From: Siphonodentalium dalli
Lineage: Eukaryota > Mollusca > Scaphopoda > Gadilida > Siphonodentaliidae
DNA length: 64,000 nt
Assembly: GCA_032622095.1 (NCBI GenBank)
Contig: CP136069.1
Location: forward strand, 104,436,278-104,500,277
Reading direction: 5' to 3'
The notes below the pieces were generated by a model. That model was not told where the DNA came from. It did not search any database and worked only from the letters and a program-made list of their open reading frames with translations. Made by a program: the position numbers and the translations under genes. The number at the start of each line of letters is the position of its first letter. The stretch's first letter is position 1. Shown piece after piece: positions 60,597 through 64,000 of the stretch.

Positions 60597-61275
60597 TAGC
60601 TCACCTGAGACGAAGTCTCCGGTGGAGCTATAGTCATCACTCCTCGTCCGTCGTCTGTCCGTCCATCCGTCCATCCATCCGTCAACAATTCTTTGAACAT
60701 CTTCTCCTCTGAAACCATAGACCGATTGGGTTTATATTTGGTGTGGATGTTAAACCCCTAGGTGACTCTTATTCAGATTTGTTCAAATGAGGTAACCAAG
60801 TCAAATAGTTTTGATGTCAGGACCATAACTATTTTTCCACATAGTAATTCTTAAAACGACTTCTTTTCTGAAGTTGTCAGGCCGATTGGGTTCATATTTG
60901 GTATGAGGGTACCTTGGGTGACTGTGGTTCAGATTTGTTCAAATGAGGTCACTGGGTCAAATGTGGGTGGGGCTATGGACATAAATCTGAAGAAATGTTT
61001 TTTTTAGATTTAACTTATTTCTCAATTTAACCACAAAAAAAAAATTATATATATTTTATTTTTAATAAATAATTTTTTATTTATTAAATAAAATATTTAT
61101 TATTTTTAAAAAATTATAAAAATTAAATTAAAATTTTGAAGAACTTATGACATTACATCTTCGGGGGGGGGGGGGGGGTAGGGTAGGTACCTCTAGTCAC
61201 CCCACTAAATTTGGTTGAAATCAGGGGTCTGGGAGTAAACATGAACAGACAGATGTACAGAAATGTTCAGTAAAT
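60597..61275 (+). repeat. Hairpin-headed repeat F3, copy b
   Basis: The head hairpin 60,597-60,630 is identical in design and nearly in sequence to copy a at 36,035, followed by CCGTCCATCC tracts, CAACAATTCTTTGAACATCT and two to three units. An AT-rich block (61,020-61,140), a G-run (61,165-61,178) and a tail with CACCCCACTAAATTTGGTTG follow. It appears to have inserted into X copy 3. Confidence 0.8.
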
Positions 61276-62555
61276 TCCTTTTAATATCTGTGCATTCCCA
61301 TTACAAGCCAACTCTGCTCTGAACTGCCAGGCTGATACACTTGACACATGTTGTTTATAATCAGTCTCATCGCAAGGAATTTCCGGCCCAGGGTGACTAA
61401 ACAAGGGAAGCAAACCCACCTCTGTGGGTAAGTCATCCCCGATCACACAAATATTGCTAACACCATACCAAACTACAATGCCCCCCCCCCCCCCCCCCCC
61501 CCCCCGGATTGAATATTAGGTAATAACTATTATTACTGAAACTACTTAGTTATAAAGCAGCAAACTCTATGAATCTACATCAATTTCATGAGAGGGAAAA
61601 AACATTGGGAAATGGAATTATCATTGTACTGGATAATCCAACATTTAAAACAGCATATTATATCAATAAATGTATGCATACTTGTATGTCGTCAACACAA
61701 CTATGTTTAACTAGTTAAAGTTCTAAATTTGTGAACAGTCAAGTGAACCATCTATAACTCTGCTCATAAATTGATTACTATAAATGGTTGATCTAAAACA
61801 TTTTCAACAATTATTCCTTGACAGAAGTGATTTGTGACAATTCATTTCAACTATAAAACGACCTTTATCGTAATTATAATGTCTTCCCAGAAGATAATTA
61901 CTAAATTATTTAAATAACGTGTTATATATAACATGCAACAAATGAAACTTGAGAAAACAACCATTTAAATGTTGATATATAGAAGTCATATAGGTTCTTA
62001 TTTATATATACAACGTTCATGATGTAAAAGGTATAGCACGAAGTGGCGTTGTGTACAAAGGTATGCTCAAGCTAGGCTCCAAGTTAAAATGTTGAATTCA
62101 ATATTTCGTACAAGACTTTCCAATTATTGATGTAAATTAGACCTGGAGCCACAATCATGTCTCGGATATCGAAATCCGATAAAATTTAAATCAAAATGGA
62201 ATATCCTGATATATAGTGCTGTCGAATATGTGATCTATTTTAAGTGTCGAAAATGCCATATAACATTTCAAAATAAAACTTATGAAATGTCGTTAAATTC
62301 GTGACTATACTTGCACACTTATAGACATTGAGTTGTATGGTTTAATAATAACTGGTCTATACTCTGTATGACAATGGATATCTACATGTCACATGTATAA
62401 AAGACTACATAAAAGGCGCCAATGGCATACTTAAATTAGCTCTCCAAATAACCTCAAATGAATTCTGTCAAAAAATATTTCAATATTGAAATAATGTCAA
62501 AGTTGTGGCGAAATGACATGAAAATTATTTGAATGCCGTGAAATCCAGAATATTT
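61276..62555. other. Non-coding, with a C25 run
   Basis: No gene seen. A run of 25 C lies at 61,481-61,505 and is a likely assembly or length-error site. The rest is AT-rich. Confidence 0.5.
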
Positions 62556-63085
62556 CAAAATTGTTTGAATGGCGTAAAAACTGCACGAATGTTGTCATAA
62601 TTGTCCAAATGGTGTCAAAATTGTCCAAATGGTGTCAAAATTGCCTGAATGGCGTCAAAATTTTCCGAATGGTGTCGAAATGTTCCGAATGGTGTCAAAA
62701 TTGTCCAAATGGTGTCAAAATTACCCCAATGGTGTCAAATTGCCTGAGAAAGACATCAAAGTTGCCCGAAAGGCATCAAAATTGCCAGAATGGCATCAAA
62801 ACTGCCCGGAGGGCGTAAATAGTCCGTAGGATATCAAATTTGCCATGAATGGCATCAAAATTCACCATATGTCGTTGATTTTGCCAAAAAGGCATCAAAA
62901 TTGCCCGGAGGGCGTCAATAGTCCGTAGGACATCAAATTTGCCCGAATGGCATCAAAATTCACCGTATGTTGTCGATTTTGCCAAAAAGGCATCAAAATT
63001 GCCCGGAGGGCTTCAATAGTCCGTAGGACATCAAATTTGCCTGAATGGTATCAAAATTGCCCGTAGTGCGTCGAAATTGTTATAT
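62556..63085 (+). repeat. Minisatellite, 20-bp unit with 99-bp higher order
   Basis: Tandem units around TTGTCCAAATGGTGTCAAAA. From about 62,820 a 99-bp higher-order unit appears, with TCCGTAGGA(T/C)ATCAAATTTG at 62,822, 62,921 and 63,020. Open frames are repeat translations. Confidence 0.88.
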
Positions 63086-63805
63086 GCGTGGTTTCGAATT
63101 CAGCTTAAAATGTCATCAGGCACTTGCCTCAAATGGCATCAGGCACTGAAACAATGAACTTATTCGAATCCAGCAACAAAGTTGATTCAAAGTGACAAAG
63201 TCGACTCGCTAATGTTTCCCAAGGAAGGTCGTATATATGTTCAATGGTAACCTATTCAAGACCACTTGTGGCGGCTACAAAGGCGAGAAGACCAAGTCGT
63301 TACAAAAACGTAATATAATGTATTAATTGTGCACTATATAGCTTATTTTGACATATAAAAACAAATTGTTTGAAGCAAGCATATTTTATAATATATGCAA
63401 ACTAGATAAATGGTGGCAAAATAATATTTTAAAAAGTACATCTTTATGAGCTAAATCCACATTGCATGTAGACCAATTATGTATGTGCAGTATCAATTGT
63501 CGAAATCGCGACCAGAAATGATCATGTGAAATGTAACTTGATAGTGTAAGGCCAAAGTAGCAAAGTTTATTTTGTTCTATTCTCAAAAATAACTTAGAAA
63601 TTTATAATTATTCGAAATGAACCAGCATCGATGAATCCATGTTTAAATATGTACACATACACAAACGAATGCGCAATATAACTTCAATAACATTCCGAGT
63701 AACAGTTAGGAAAGTATATGAACCATAATGTCTGGTTAGTACTAGTGTGTACAAGTGAAAACATTTTATCATTCTGAGCATATTACACTTAATATCTGAC
63801 CGACA
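63086..63805. other. No gene seen
   Basis: AT-rich spacer between two blocks of the same minisatellite. The minus-strand frame 63,608-63,955 overlaps the second block. Confidence 0.4.
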
Positions 63806-63930
63806 GGACATCAAATTTGCCCGAATGGCATCAAAATACACCGTATGTCGTTGATTTTGCCAAAAAGGCATCAAAATTGCCCGGAGGGCGTCAATAGTCC
63901 GTATATTTGCCCGAACGGCATCAAAATTAT
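63806..63930 (+). repeat. Second block of the minisatellite
   Basis: One 99-bp higher-order unit and part of another (GGACATCAAATTTGCCCGAA, then TCGTTGATTTTGCC and CCCGGAGGGCGTCAATAGTC), same orientation as 62,556-63,085. Confidence 0.85.
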
Positions 63931-64000
63931 TATTATGTAGATCGACATTATACATATAAAATGCTAATATTGATCGATTGGCTACAACCTGATGCTAAAT

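Noticed and set aside
62561-62829. Two overlapping Asn/Lys/Trp-rich frames
   Set aside because: Translations of the 20-bp minisatellite.
1-64000. tRNA, rRNA, CRISPR or bacterial-type operons
   Set aside because: No cloverleaf with A and B boxes, no rRNA core words and no spacer-repeat arrays were found; the tandem repeats lack unique spacers.

Overview
This is a gene-poor, repeat-dense piece of an animal genome, most likely a marine mollusc. The evidence is long hairpin-headed interspersed repeats with CCGT-rich tracts of a style I recall from molluscan genomes, spliceosomal introns, a metazoan GAK/auxilin-type protein fragment, and a broad mix of BEL/Pao, DIRS-like, Mutator, pogo/Tigger, hAT, piggyBac-type and Helitron-type elements. 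No tRNA, rRNA, CRISPR or bacterial-style operon was seen. Almost all long open frames are translations of tandem repeats or decayed transposons.

Layout. 1-2,050: relic of a BEL/Pao retrotransposon (minus strand), cut by the window edge. 4,471-7,115: a TA-flanked DNA transposon whose two ends carry dense AAGTGTA arrays. 8,080-9,945: strong palindromes and degenerate repeats. 12,766-16,367: a 3.6 kb foldback element with 0.8 kb inverted arms and a core of 42-bp satellite units that switches strand at about 15,112. It abuts a decayed MULE transposase gene (16,767-18,145). 19,051-20,525 and 22,880-24,290: two copies of a hairpin-headed repeat with about 160-bp units.

25,553-47,465 is one nested structure. 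A long interspersed repeat, here called X, is split at 26,812/44,921 by an 18.1 kb segment, here called Z. Z has matching inverted ends, and an uninterrupted X copy at 55,844-58,305 serves as the empty site. Z holds two well-preserved exons of a GAK/auxilin-like host gene (34,237-34,385 and 35,732-35,854), several MITEs, an hAT element with 8-bp target duplications, a piggyBac-type MITE and a young DIRS-like retroelement with split direct repeats. The right half of X is split again by a pogo/Tigger-like transposon (45,702-47,328).

48,097-48,744 is a non-autonomous Helitron-like element with four 122-bp units. About 49,100-53,200 is a badly decayed retroelement relic. 54,031-55,393 is a non-autonomous Mutator element with 9-bp target duplications and PHD-finger exons. 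X copy 2 (55,844-58,305) and X copy 3 (58,752-60,592) follow, then another hairpin-headed repeat and a 20/99-bp minisatellite near the right edge.

The elements form layers, so relative ages can be read: X is older than Z and than the Tigger-like insertion, and the hAT element is younger than the repeat it sits in. The DIRS-like element is recent, since its duplicated blocks differ by only 1-1.5%. The only recognisable host coding sequence is the pair of GAK-like exons.
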